Counted from the stretch's first letter, positions 9,304 through 17,765 are shown. The stretch is 48,247 bases of DNA from Candidatus Gastranaerophilales bacterium (GCA_944324315.1 CALUVW010000016.1:1-48247); one strand, 5' to 3'. Notes: generated from the sequence alone by a model not told the origin. A program made the numbers and translations.

Positions 9304-9324
9304 ACACTGAACTTGTTCCAGTGT
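9304..9324. repeat. Short palindromic repeat (CTGAACTTGTTCAG-like family)
   Basis: ACACTGAAC and GTTCCAGTGT form an imperfect palindrome. The same core type, CTGAA-spacer-TTCAG, occurs at 15643-15663 and in degenerate form near 17700-17718. Repeats of this kind are scattered in many bacterial genomes. Confidence 0.45.
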
Positions 9325-9331
9325 CATATCC

Positions 9332-9748
9332 TTAAAAACGACCTACTTTCGCTAAAAATTCACCAACTTTTCTTAGCCATCTTTTTGCAATAGGCGAAAG
9401 TTTTTCTAAAGAATCTCTGGATATTGTCCCGTTACCATCAGTAGGAATTTTAAATTCGTATATTTCTCTAATGTTTCCTCCGATACGCTTACCGGAAAGT
9501 GTTAATTTATCTCCATCAATAATTTTAAACTCCTTAGGATTAATTACAGAAGAAACACCTTCGCGAAATCTTGTAATAGTAGAACCGGATCTCCCTTTTG
9601 TTGTCAATGGTTCTGAAACTGATCCGTCATATTTAATTTCACGTAAAGTTGCCTTATAAGACTTAGGGTCACCAGGAATTGTATTTGTTTCTTTTGTAAA
9701 TAAATAAGTATCACCACGATGTTTAAATAATCTTGTTTCAATTGACAT
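9332..9748 (-). CDS. Hypothetical 138-residue basic protein
   Basis: I do not recognise a family. The protein is soluble, rich in K, R, G and T, with no signal peptide or membrane segment, and it ends in a basic helix-like region (IAKRWLRKVGEFLAKVGRF). GCAGGTAG 7-8 bases before the ATG at 9748 serves as ribosome site. It has an unusual leader: a -10 box, four AGGAT pentamers at the presumed start point, and a small hairpin followed by T7. A G10 tract lies further upstream. Expression may be controlled by repeat number, but this is an inference. Confidence 0.65.
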   Translation of the reverse strand: MSIETRLFKHRGDTYLFTKETNTIPGDPKSYKATLREIKYDGSVSEPLTTKGRSGSTITRFREGVSSVINPKEFKIIDGDKLTLSGKRIGGNIREIYEFKIPTDGNGTISRDSLEKLSPIAKRWLRKVGEFLAKVGRF

Positions 9749-9809
9749 AATTTCTACCTGCTTTCTTTTTTTGTTATTACCTACACATTTTTATAAAGTT
9801 TTGCAGGTC

Positions 9810-9889
9810 AAAAAAATTGCTACGGGCGCAATACATCCTATCCTATCCTATCCTATGAGGATTATATCAAGGGTTTCAGCTGTTTTAAA
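9810..9889 (-). promoter_or_regulatory. Promoter, pentamer repeat tract and hairpin-T7 leader of the 9748 gene
   Basis: Minus strand: TTTAAA (9889-9884), 17 bases, TATAAT (9866-9861), then four tandem AGGAT units (9854-9835) spanning the expected start point, then ATTGC-loop-GCAAT followed by T7 (9832-9810). The last part resembles a weak intrinsic terminator inside the 5' untranslated region. Confidence 0.5.
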
Positions 9890-9923
9890 TTCATCTTTAC
9901 ATTTTGTTACATTTATAAACCTA

Positions 9924-9933
9924 CCCCCCCCCC
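9924..9933 (-). repeat. G10 homopolymer (minus strand)
   Basis: Ten Gs read on the minus strand, about 35 bases upstream of the candidate -35 box of the 9748 gene and outside any ORF I can support. It is one of three G10 tracts in the window, all of identical length and all on the same strand. Confidence 0.7.
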
Positions 9934-9967
9934 TGCAACTCTCTTTTTAGTTTACTACAACAAAAAC

Positions 9968-11329
9968 TTATTTCCCAAAATATTTTTCCAAACTATCCGC
10001 AATAGCTTTAGCATATTGTTTTTGAAATTCTGGATTAATTAAATTCGCGTTATCCTCAGGATTTATAAGATAGGAAACTTCTATTAAAAGGCTTAATGCA
10101 TTTGTATTGCGTACAACAGCAAGACTTCCCTGCCTTACTTTGTCATTTGGCACGCCAATTTCTGATGTAATTGTATCCATAATTATATCAGCAAGAGGTT
10201 TTGCCTGCGAATAATAGTAATAAATACTTGTTCCACGATTTTTATTCGGATCTGCGCCATCAGGAAGAGCGTTTCCATGAATACTTAAAAATACAACTGA
10301 ATCACCGTAATTTGCAATTTCAACCCTGTCTTTCAAACTTACATAATTATCACCGTTTCTGGTCATAATTACTCTTGCACCGCGTTTTTTAAGTTCTGTT
10401 TCCAAATATCTGGCAATAGAAAGATTTATGTCTTTTTCCTTATCTCCGAGACATCCGACACCGCCGATTTCGTCTCCGCCATGTCCTGCATCTATTGATA
10501 TTCTTATATTGTGTAACGGACGCCATGAATTTGTAATTACAGGTTTTCTAATTTTCAATATAAAATCATTTCCCTGATATTCTCCGCTGTAACCTATTAA
10601 TTTTCTTCCGCTTAATGCATCTTTGACAGGGAAATTCATAATATAAGTATTTTCCGGTTGATCCTTAATATTATAAAATTTCATAACAAAGGGATCTCCC
10701 TCAATCATTTCAAATGGCACTCTTTTGTTTAGATGAAATACAAACGTAAAATAATTATCACTGTCCAGATATTCATAGCCGCTTAATAGTGCCGGTTCAA
10801 TATTATTATAATTATCTAATTTTACATTTGTTTTTGATATCCATCCGTAATTATCTTTTCCTAGAACAACACGGAAAAATCCATCCTTTTCACCGTCTAC
10901 CTGTAATTTAATATCTCTTTGTAAGTGAGCCATTCTGTTTATGCCTGCATCAACCGGTGTTGAACGAAGCGGAGCCCCCTCTGTTGTGACAACAAAAGAT
11001 TTAGTTTCTTTATACGGAACAAACGCAGCAGGTTTAAAAATTGTCTGCCTAATTACAGGCTTTGTAATAACAAAAATTTCTCTCTGCTCCCCAGATTGTA
11101 AAACAAAAGTATTTGAACCGTTATTCAATGGAACAACATAAGCAAACGCACCTGTCGGATGCAAAGGGACATTCTGCCCGTTGATTGTTAAAGGAGCGTC
11201 AGATGAACCAATAAAAAATGTGGATTTCGCATTTATCATAACATCATTTTTTTTCGGATACACAATATTAAAAGCTAAAGCTTCACTGCCTAAAAATACC
11301 AACCCCATTAATAAAACTAATTTTTTCAT
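9968..11329 (-). CDS. Secreted N-acetylmuramoyl-L-alanine amidase (Amidase_3)
   Basis: 453 residues from the ATG at 11329. Signal peptide at about 1-20 (MKKLVLLMGLVFLGSEALA), a beta-rich N-terminal part, an SH3-like segment near 105-170, and a C-terminal Amidase_3 domain. That domain has the zinc ligand motif IDAGHGGDE, the catalytic-region Glu in GDKEKDINL, SIHGNA and the late LIEVSYLINPEDN. It cleaves the bond between MurNAc and the stem peptide in the periplasm, a role in daughter-cell separation. A -10 box ends 6 bases before the ATG and no ribosome site is visible, so the mRNA may be leaderless. It is divergent from the PBP gene. Confidence 0.92.
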   Translation of the reverse strand: MKKLVLLMGLVFLGSEALAFNIVYPKKNDVMINAKSTFFIGSSDAPLTINGQNVPLHPTGAFAYVVPLNNGSNTFVLQSGEQREIFVITKPVIRQTIFKPAAFVPYKETKSFVVTTEGAPLRSTPVDAGINRMAHLQRDIKLQVDGEKDGFFRVVLGKDNYGWISKTNVKLDNYNNIEPALLSGYEYLDSDNYFTFVFHLNKRVPFEMIEGDPFVMKFYNIKDQPENTYIMNFPVKDALSGRKLIGYSGEYQGNDFILKIRKPVITNSWRPLHNIRISIDAGHGGDEIGGVGCLGDKEKDINLSIARYLETELKKRGARVIMTRNGDNYVSLKDRVEIANYGDSVVFLSIHGNALPDGADPNKNRGTSIYYYYSQAKPLADIIMDTITSEIGVPNDKVRQGSLAVVRNTNALSLLIEVSYLINPEDNANLINPEFQKQYAKAIADSLEKYFGK

Positions 11330-11335
11330 AACATT

Positions 11336-11341
11336 ATTATA
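11336..11341 (-). promoter_or_regulatory. -10 box of the amidase gene (possible leaderless start)
   Basis: TATAAT on the minus strand ends 6 bases before the ATG at 11329, placing the expected start point at or next to the A of the start codon. Confidence 0.55.
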
Positions 11342-11420
11342 CAACAAAGTTAAAATTATTTAATATTTAATTATATTGGACTTCCTTATGCTAAAATAAA
11401 AAAATAAAGAGGGATATGTT

Positions 11421-13169
11421 TTGAGAGAAAGATTACGAAAAAGAGAGCCGGAAAACGAAATTGAAAAGCGAAATAAATCATTTGACCGTATAGTTGGATT
11501 TTTACATATATTTTTTGCAGGCTTTATGGCACTGCTTATTATATATCTTTTCTTTATTATGGTGCTGGATGTCGGCAAATATAGAGCACGTGCAAAAAGC
11601 CAGAGAGTCGGAAGAATATTTTCAATGCGCGGGGATATTTATGATAGAAACGGAATAAAACTTGCAACCGACAAAGTATATTCCGATGTTTACGCACACC
11701 CCTCAGACTATGATCATTCTCCAGAAGAACTTGCAAAAATTTTGGCACCGATTTTGAAAATGCCTAAAGACACGCTTTTGCAAAAACTTAAAAAGCCGGG
11801 ACCTGTAATAACTCTGAAAAAAGATATTGACAGGAGTACAGCAAAACAAATTGCAAAACTTCATCTCAGAGAAATAAGCCTCGGCAAAAAAAATACACGT
11901 GAATATCCGCAAGGCACGCTTGCCGCACATATTTTGGGGTATTACAATTTTGATGCTGATATTGCAAACGGGATTGAATATACTGCAAAAGACAAGCTTG
12001 AACATGTTATTAATACCGTAAAATACCAGAAAACTCGCGACGGTAAAATTATATACGATTTTACTACAGATCCTGTTGCAACAACCACAAACCCCAAGGG
12101 TGAAGACGTTACTTTAACCATAGACGCTGCAATACAACATATTTGCGAAAAAGAAATAGAAAAAATGGTTAAAGAAAAAGAAGCAGAGCGCGGGACAGTA
12201 ATTGTTATGAATCCCAAAAACGGAGAAATACTTGCTTACGCTGTTTATCCTGCATTTGATCCAAACAATTATAAAAAAGCAACCCCGCAGCAGCTCAAAA
12301 ACTGGACACTTACAGATGTATTTCCACCCGGTTCTACATTCAAAGCAATAACCGTTGCAAGCGCGATGGATTTGGGCAAAATTAATGAAAATTCCACAGT
12401 ACTTGATACCGGAAAAACAACTATAGGCAAGTGGGAAATTAAAAATTACGATTATGACATTCATCCATACCCCGGAAACATTACCCTTGAATATTTATTT
12501 GAACATTCAAGCAACATCGGGGCAATTAATGTTGCCAAAACAATGTCTCCGTCAGAATTTTACGGAGTTCTGAAAAAATTCGGTTTTGGAGCAAAAACAG
12601 GGATTGACTTACCAGGCGAATCCTCAGGGCTTCTTCCATACTGGACATACTGGGATCAGGGAATACTTGCAACAATGTCATACGGTTACGGAACATCTGT
12701 TACCGCTATCCAAATGATTTCTGCGGTTCAGGCTATTGCTAATAACGGAGTAAGAATAACACCGCATGTTATAAAATATTCACAAGAAGAATATGACAAC
12801 AAAATTCATCATATACAGGTTATAAAACCGGAAACAGCTCAAGCTATTACACGTTTGCTTGCAGCCAGTGTAAATAACGGCCGTTCTGTTGTTAAAATGG
12901 ATAAATACAATGTTGCGGCAAAAACAGGTACTTCAAGAAAACCAAAAGAAGGAGGCAGCGGCTATACGCCTTATATGTATACTTCTACAATAGGTTATTT
13001 CCCCGCTTCAGATCCGCAAGTGCTTGTATACGTAATGGTAGACAGTGCAAAAGTAGGCGCGATATGGGGTAACACAGTTGCAGGACCTGTTTTCCATGAG
13101 GTTACAACCCAAATTGCCCGCATAATGAATCTTAAACCTGATAAAATTAAACAGCCAAAGAAAAATTAA
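11421..13169 (+). CDS. ftsI: Class B penicillin-binding protein (FtsI/PBP3-like transpeptidase)
   Basis: 582 residues. A short basic cytoplasmic tail is followed by one membrane anchor (about 25-50), the PBP dimerisation domain (about 60-220) and the transpeptidase domain with STFK (Ser305 nucleophile), SSN (363-365) and KTGT (501-504). It cross-links septal or elongation peptidoglycan in the periplasm. The neighbouring murE, 12 bases downstream, favours the division enzyme FtsI over PBP2. The start is a TTG at 11421, with GAGGG about 7 bases before it; no ATG fits. murE is probably cotranscribed. Confidence 0.9.
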   Translation: MRERLRKREPENEIEKRNKSFDRIVGFLHIFFAGFMALLIIYLFFIMVLDVGKYRARAKSQRVGRIFSMRGDIYDRNGIKLATDKVYSDVYAHPSDYDHSPEELAKILAPILKMPKDTLLQKLKKPGPVITLKKDIDRSTAKQIAKLHLREISLGKKNTREYPQGTLAAHILGYYNFDADIANGIEYTAKDKLEHVINTVKYQKTRDGKIIYDFTTDPVATTTNPKGEDVTLTIDAAIQHICEKEIEKMVKEKEAERGTVIVMNPKNGEILAYAVYPAFDPNNYKKATPQQLKNWTLTDVFPPGSTFKAITVASAMDLGKINENSTVLDTGKTTIGKWEIKNYDYDIHPYPGNITLEYLFEHSSNIGAINVAKTMSPSEFYGVLKKFGFGAKTGIDLPGESSGLLPYWTYWDQGILATMSYGYGTSVTAIQMISAVQAIANNGVRITPHVIKYSQEEYDNKIHHIQVIKPETAQAITRLLAASVNNGRSVVKMDKYNVAAKTGTSRKPKEGGSGYTPYMYTSTIGYFPASDPQVLVYVMVDSAKVGAIWGNTVAGPVFHEVTTQIARIMNLKPDKIKQPKKN

Positions 13170-13181
13170 GGAGACAGATAA

Positions 13182-14741
13182 ATGAAACTTGATGAACTTA
13201 TTGAATATTTGGATTACAAAGATTTAATAAACTTTAAAAATATTGATATAACAGGAATATCTTATAATTCTAAAACAACAAAAAAGGGAGACATTTTTGT
13301 ATGTCTGGTCGGGGAGCATACTGACGGTCATGAGTATGCAAAAAATGCGATTGAAAACGGAGCATCCGCACTACTTGTCGAAAGAAAAGTTGAAGGAGTG
13401 AAAGTTCCGCAAATTGTTGTTTGTTCAACAAGACATAAAATAGCTGATATTGCAGACAGATTTTATTCCAGTCCGTCAAAGGGTATAGATCTTATAGGCA
13501 TTACAGGAACCAATGGCAAAACAACAGTAACGCATTTAATCCAAAAAATATTTGAAGAAAACGGTCAAAAATGTGCGCTTATCGGAACTTTAGGATACAA
13601 ACTTTCTTCAAACGGTGAATATAGAGACGCAAAACACACAACTCCTCAGGCACCGGAATTACAGGCAACATTAAGAATGATTAAAGATGTTGAAAAAATT
13701 GACAATGTTGTAATGGAAGTAAGTTCCCACGCACTTGATCAAAATCGTGTGGGAGGCTGCAGATTTAACGGCGCTGTATTCACTAATCTGACTCAGGATC
13801 ACCTAGATTACCATATAACAATGGATAACTATTTCAAGGCAAAGGCACTGCTTTTCCAGTCACTTCGCCCTCGCTGTGATATGGGAAGCGAAACCGCAAA
13901 TTCCGGAGATGGAATTCCTTTCGCTGTTATCAATGCTGATGATGAATATGGCGACCGATTTATAAGCGTAGTTCCTGAAGGAGTAAATATTTTCACATAC
14001 GGCGTCAAACAACAAAGTGATGTTATGGCAAAAAATATAAACTTTTCTCTCAACGGGGCGGAATTTACTCTGGTTATAAGTTCTCATGCTCAGATGGAAG
14101 AAAATAAACAAGATAATTCAATGCCCAAAGAATACAAAGTAAATTTGCATATGAACGGTATGTTCAGCGTCTATAACGTACTGGCTGCTGTCACAACAGC
14201 TCTTGCAACAGGAATTGATATCCAAATTGCACTAAAGGCACTGCAGAATGTTAAAGGTGTTGCAGGCAGATTTGAAGTTGTCGTAAAAAAACCGCTTGTA
14301 ATTGTCGACTATGCACATACTCCGGATGGTCTTGAAAATGTCTTGAGATCAGCAAGAGAGATTACTCCTGAAGACGGCAAACTTATCTGTCTGTTTGGCT
14401 GCGGCGGAGACAGAGATGCTACTAAACGCCCTAAAATGGGTGCTATAGCGGAAAGACTTGCAGACAAAATAGTTATAACAAGCGATAACCCGAGATCTGA
14501 AGATCCGCAAACAATTATTACGGATATTATTGCGGGATTAAAATCCGTTAACACAGAAAGCGTAATCGTAGAACCAGACAGGGGCGCAGCAATCGGACTT
14601 CTTAAAACAATTGCAGACAATAACGATGTTGTTGTAATTGCAGGCAAAGGACACGAAGACTACCAGATTTTAAAAGACAAAACAATACATTTTGACGACA
14701 GAGAAGAAGCACGAAAAGTCTTTGAAGGCAGCGTTATTTAA
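13182..14741 (+). CDS. murE: UDP-MurNAc-tripeptide ligase, meso-DAP-adding
   Basis: 519 residues. The ATP loop GTNGKTT is at 109-115, EVSSHALDQ at 179-187, TNLTQDHLDYH follows, and the specificity motif DNPR is at 435-438. DNPR marks enzymes that add meso-diaminopimelate rather than lysine to UDP-MurNAc-Ala-Glu. It acts in the cytosol in peptidoglycan precursor synthesis. AAGGAGA precedes the ATG. It is the second gene of a PBP-murE unit and ends at a bidirectional terminator. A Ser/Gly-containing insertion near 233-243 (MGSETANSGDG) is slightly unusual. Confidence 0.96.
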   Translation: MKLDELIEYLDYKDLINFKNIDITGISYNSKTTKKGDIFVCLVGEHTDGHEYAKNAIENGASALLVERKVEGVKVPQIVVCSTRHKIADIADRFYSSPSKGIDLIGITGTNGKTTVTHLIQKIFEENGQKCALIGTLGYKLSSNGEYRDAKHTTPQAPELQATLRMIKDVEKIDNVVMEVSSHALDQNRVGGCRFNGAVFTNLTQDHLDYHITMDNYFKAKALLFQSLRPRCDMGSETANSGDGIPFAVINADDEYGDRFISVVPEGVNIFTYGVKQQSDVMAKNINFSLNGAEFTLVISSHAQMEENKQDNSMPKEYKVNLHMNGMFSVYNVLAAVTTALATGIDIQIALKALQNVKGVAGRFEVVVKKPLVIVDYAHTPDGLENVLRSAREITPEDGKLICLFGCGGDRDATKRPKMGAIAERLADKIVITSDNPRSEDPQTIITDIIAGLKSVNTESVIVEPDRGAAIGLLKTIADNNDVVVIAGKGHEDYQILKDKTIHFDDREEARKVFEGSVI

Positions 14742-14744
14742 TAT

Positions 14745-14774
14745 AAAAAAAGGAGGTAAATACCTCCTTTTTTT
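14745..14774. terminator. Bidirectional terminator between murE and pilin gene
   Basis: A7, GGAGGTA, loop AA, TACCTCC, T7: a perfect stem flanked by A and T runs, serving both convergent genes. Confidence 0.9.
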
Positions 14775-14778
14775 ATTA

Positions 14779-15552
14779 TTAATACCATGGATAATCATCT
14801 TTAATTTCCCAATTGTCCAGCTGAATTAATGCACCACAATTCCATCTAAATTCCCTACGCACATTTTTGTTGCAGCCGTAAGTAGGATCATCTCTAAGTA
14901 TATCGCGCTTTGACCTGTTTGTGTCGGTTCCTTGAGTCCGCCAGTTGAAAAATCCTACTTTCTTATCACTTTTATTGATAGCTAAAACAACTGAATCTCT
15001 GGAATAATCCGGATCTAATGTATAATCAAGTGTTCCGATTTTTTTAAAAGATGCAATTATATATAATACTAATGGGCTGTATACACCATTATACGTATCA
15101 CCATCAGTTGAAAAAGTGAGGCTTGTTCCGTTACTTAAAACAATATAAGGTGCATTATTTATTCTGCCACGATTAATAATCTTAAAATATGGAACAAAAT
15201 ATGTATCCATCATTTTTTCAATATGATCAGGATCGTTTAGAGTCGTATTGCCGTCATTTACAACCTTCTCTCCGAAATTCCAGGTATCCGGATATCCATT
15301 ATCTGCGACAGATGATAAAAACGCATTTGATACAATACTATAGGTTTGCTTAACTCTTGTTGCAAAAACTTTTTTCTGATGCTTTGCGATAAGTGTCGGC
15401 ATTGTCATTGCAGCAACAACACCTATTATGCCAAGGGTAATAAGAACTTCTGCCAAAGTAAAAGCTGCTCGACGAATATTCTGAGACTGGGCTACGTGCG
15501 TAGCACCATCAATGATTAGGGAGGGTTGGGGTGGGTATTGATTATCACCCAT
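14779..15552 (-). CDS. Type IV pilin-like protein, copy 1 (possible phase-variable N-terminus)
   Basis: The prepilin segment AAFTLAEVLITLGIIGVVAA (Ala at -1, Glu at +5) begins a hydrophobic helix that is followed by an extracellular domain with a C-terminal Cys pair (YGCNKN, WNCGAL). It ends DDYPWY. It is probably a subunit of a type IV pilus or related filament. The coordinates given start at the first in-frame ATG. The reading frame stays open upstream to a G10 tract at 15731-15740. One added G would join it to an ATG at 15773 with a good AGGAG site, giving about 74 extra residues. Much of that upstream stretch is palindromic repeat. The paralogue at 16756 has the same arrangement. Confidence 0.82.
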   Translation of the reverse strand: MGDNQYPPQPSLIIDGATHVAQSQNIRRAAFTLAEVLITLGIIGVVAAMTMPTLIAKHQKKVFATRVKQTYSIVSNAFLSSVADNGYPDTWNFGEKVVNDGNTTLNDPDHIEKMMDTYFVPYFKIINRGRINNAPYIVLSNGTSLTFSTDGDTYNGVYSPLVLYIIASFKKIGTLDYTLDPDYSRDSVVLAINKSDKKVGFFNWRTQGTDTNRSKRDILRDDPTYGCNKNVRREFRWNCGALIQLDNWEIKDDYPWY

Positions 15553-15580
15553 CCTCTTATCCTTCCCTAATAAGGGAAGG
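15515..15580. repeat. Palindromic repeat element inside the pilin 1 reading frame
   Basis: ATTAGGGAGGGTTGGGG (15515 on) is an imperfect inverted copy of the arm ending near 15571, and CCTTCCCTAATAAGGGAAGG (15561-15580) is a perfect palindrome. The block is read in frame with the pilin. This resembles the way REP/RPE-type elements can sit inside genes. Confidence 0.5.
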
Positions 15581-15642
15581 AAGGTGTTTATGTTACAGAC
15601 TTCGCTTCTATACCTCTTTGCGTCTTCGCATCTAATTACTAG

Positions 15643-15663
15643 ATCCTGAAATAAATTCAGGAT
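15643..15663. repeat. ATCCTGAA-ATAAA-TTCAGGAT palindrome
   Basis: A perfect 8-bp stem of the same dispersed type as 9304-9324, also within the open frame upstream of pilin copy 1. Confidence 0.55.
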
Positions 15664-15716
15664 GACATTTTGTAAATTTGTTTGACTTCTTGACCTCTGG
15701 GCTTCATGACCTCTTG

Positions 15717-15773
15717 TTAGCTCGGAATCGCCCCCCCCCCGAGATTCTTAACATTTCGTAATGTCTTTTTCAT
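15717..15773 (-). CDS. 18-residue ORF with G10 tract before pilin copy 1 (candidate switch)
   Basis: AGGAG lies 8 bases before ATG, then 11 codons (MKKTLRNVKNL), G10 and a stop 4 codons later. Changing the tract to 11 or 8 Gs shifts it into the frame that is open without a stop through to the pilin helix. As assembled the pilin is off in this frame. Copy 2 has an 18-residue ORF with the same layout, which argues for function over chance. A homopolymer miscount would give the same picture. Confidence 0.65.
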   Translation of the reverse strand: MKKTLRNVKNLGGGAIPS

Positions 15774-15827
15774 AATTCTAACTCCTTTTCTTCGATTACT
15801 TTTATAGTTTAACATATATTCACAAGC

Positions 15828-15856
15828 TTTTCAATATCATGAATTATGGGTATAAT
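15828..15856 (+). promoter_or_regulatory. Promoter of nagA (possible leaderless start)
   Basis: TTTTCA (15828-15833), 17 bases, TATAAT (15851-15856), then 6 bases to the ATG at 15863. No ribosome site fits in the remaining space. Confidence 0.65.
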
Positions 15857-15862
15857 ATAAGA

Positions 15863-16768
15863 ATGAAAACAAAATTATTAATTGAACAACATATTCACGG
15901 ATGTTTCGGAATAAATTTTAATACCGCAAGTGTAGATGATATCTTACTTTTATCAAAGAAAATTTTAGCTTACGGTATCGGAGGAATATATCCGACAATT
16001 GTCACCGATTCTATTGAAAATACAAAACAGGCAATTGAAAATATTAAAACAGCTTCCGAAAAACAAACACCTGATATGGCAAAAATTTTGGGAATACATC
16101 TTGAAGGAATTTTCCTAAATCCAATAAAAAGAGGAATACATAACCCGCATCACTTTTTGCCTCTAACAGAAGATAATTACAGATTAATTGAAGATGATTT
16201 TATAAAAATTGTGACTCTTGCTCCCGAGCTTGATGAAAGTTTAATAAATTATCTTCTTTATAAAGGAATTAAAATTCAGGCAGGACACTGCATGGGTGGA
16301 AGTCTAACACACTGTAACGGTGTCACACATCTTTTTAATGCAATGTCAGGAATTACTCACCGCGGCAGTTCTACAGCCCTTTCGGCATTAATTAATGATA
16401 ATATTTACACAGAAATTATAGCTGACGGCATACATATTTCCGATGCGGCGTTAAAACTCACATTTAAAGCTAAACCAAAAGATAAAATAATTTTAATCAG
16501 TGATTGCCTGCCCATAACTAAAAGTAATTTAAAAGAAATGATATTTTCCGATGAAAAAGTTTACTATGACGGAATTAAAGCAACATCAAAAGACGGCACT
16601 CTTGCAGGAAGCACAGCGCTTATATCAGACATTATAAAACGTCTTGCAAGCGTAAATCTTTTTGATCCTGAATTTATTAATAATCCGTATAACTATCATA
16701 ATATAGATTTAGACGGATATATTGAATGGGACGAAGAATGGAATATCACAAATATCTACCATGGATAA
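15863..16768 (+). CDS. nagA: N-acetylglucosamine-6-phosphate deacetylase, short form
   Basis: 301 residues, against about 380 for typical NagA. The metal-dependent amidohydrolase barrel is present: HIH (10-12), the Glu ligand in GIHLEG (E81), AGHCMGG (H142), THLFNAM (H156), ADGIH (188-191) and the catalytic-position Asp in LISD (D214). The protein starts right at the HIH strand, so the N-terminal half of the usual beta-sandwich is missing. The C-terminal end (GYIEWDEEWNI) matches the normal final strand. It would deacetylate GlcNAc-6-P from wall recycling. The 3' end overlaps the pilin 2 gene by 13 bases, tail to tail. Confidence 0.82.
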   Translation: MKTKLLIEQHIHGCFGINFNTASVDDILLLSKKILAYGIGGIYPTIVTDSIENTKQAIENIKTASEKQTPDMAKILGIHLEGIFLNPIKRGIHNPHHFLPLTEDNYRLIEDDFIKIVTLAPELDESLINYLLYKGIKIQAGHCMGGSLTHCNGVTHLFNAMSGITHRGSSTALSALINDNIYTEIIADGIHISDAALKLTFKAKPKDKIILISDCLPITKSNLKEMIFSDEKVYYDGIKATSKDGTLAGSTALISDIIKRLASVNLFDPEFINNPYNYHNIDLDGYIEWDEEWNITNIYHG

Positions 16769-17511
16769 TCGTCTTTTAACTGCCAGTTGTCATAGAATAA
16801 CATACTGCCGCAATATAATCGTTTATTCTTTGGTACATCTTTGTTGCAGCCGTACTGTCCATCATTTTTATACTCATTTCTTGTTTTGCCCTCATCTGTG
16901 TTAAAAAATTTCAAGCGATAATCAGTACTGCTGACATTAAAAGACATCAAAAAATCACGTCGGGAATAATCCCTGCTTTCATCTAAAAAATAAGAACTAT
17001 TGTTATTCAAGCTGCCTATTATAAACACTTCTGTCTGTGCAAACTCAGTTTCATCTTCATTGAAGTCTCCATTTGGATAAAAGCTTAATGTAACTCCGTT
17101 GCTTAATACCATATAATATTGAAAATTTTCTTGACCTTCACCTATAACTTTTAAATATGGCTTAAAATATTTGGTTGCAATATTTTTCATATGTTCTTGG
17201 TGATTTTGATTATAGTTAGGATCTGTTGCATCAAAATTGGCAAATGCATCCCAGGTATTAGGTTCGCCATACTCTGCCACTGCTGAGATCATTGCATTGG
17301 ATACTATGCTGTATGTTTGTTTTACTCTGTTTACAAAGACCTGTTTCTGGTGCTTTGCTATAAGGGTTGGCATTGTCAAAGCAGCAACTACACCAATGAT
17401 GCCAAGCGTAATTAAGACCTCGGCAAGAGTGAAAGCGGCTTTACGTTTCTTGTTACTGGTATCAACATGTGCTGCGTTCTCTGAACGTGTAAATCCGAAT
17501 ATTTTTTTCAT
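16756..17511 (-). CDS. Type IV pilin-like protein, copy 2
   Basis: 251 residues from the ATG at 17511. The short leader is MKKIFGFTRSENAAHVDTSN, then KRKAAFTLAEVLITLGIIGVV with Ala at -1 and Glu at +5, the hydrophobic helix, and a globular domain with the Cys pair (YGCNKD, YCGSM). It ends DDYPW like copy 1. This start has its own promoter (TTGTAA-17-TATAAT, 17576-17548) and GAGGAG just before it. The frame is also open far upstream, through an ATG at 17715, to a second G10 tract. An alternative long form would therefore need one extra G. Both copies probably arose by duplication. Function as pilus subunit is inferred. Confidence 0.85.
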   Translation of the reverse strand: MKKIFGFTRSENAAHVDTSNKKRKAAFTLAEVLITLGIIGVVAALTMPTLIAKHQKQVFVNRVKQTYSIVSNAMISAVAEYGEPNTWDAFANFDATDPNYNQNHQEHMKNIATKYFKPYLKVIGEGQENFQYYMVLSNGVTLSFYPNGDFNEDETEFAQTEVFIIGSLNNNSSYFLDESRDYSRRDFLMSFNVSSTDYRLKFFNTDEGKTRNEYKNDGQYGCNKDVPKNKRLYCGSMLFYDNWQLKDDYPW

Positions 17512-17547
17512 AAACTCCTCATTCCTTTTATAATGTAATATATCATT

Positions 17548-17576
17548 ATTATAACAGATTTTTGTTGTTCTTACAA
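17548..17576 (-). promoter_or_regulatory. Promoter for the short form of pilin copy 2
   Basis: Minus strand TTGTAA (17576-17571), 17 bases, TATAAT (17553-17548) preceded by TGT, an extended -10. Start point about 30 bases before the ATG at 17511. Confidence 0.6.
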
Positions 17577-17765
17577 CCCTCTGGAATATCTTGAAACGTG
17601 CAAAGGGTGTCCCATTTGAGATATTAATATTGCAGCGATTTCTTGTGGTAAACACTTTGAATATATGACTATTAGCGTTTTTGTATCCGATTAACACTGC
17701 CTGATATAAATTCATGATGACTTTAATTGCTTGACTTCTTGACCTCCGGACTTCCTGGCCTCTAA

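Noticed and set aside
9835..9856. CRISPR-like direct repeats
   Set aside because: The units are 5-base tandem copies without spacers; no array of 25-40-base repeats was seen anywhere in the window.
13270..14647. Several long minus-strand frames opposite murE and PBP
   Set aside because: They mirror the codon pattern of strongly supported genes and have no start signals of their own.
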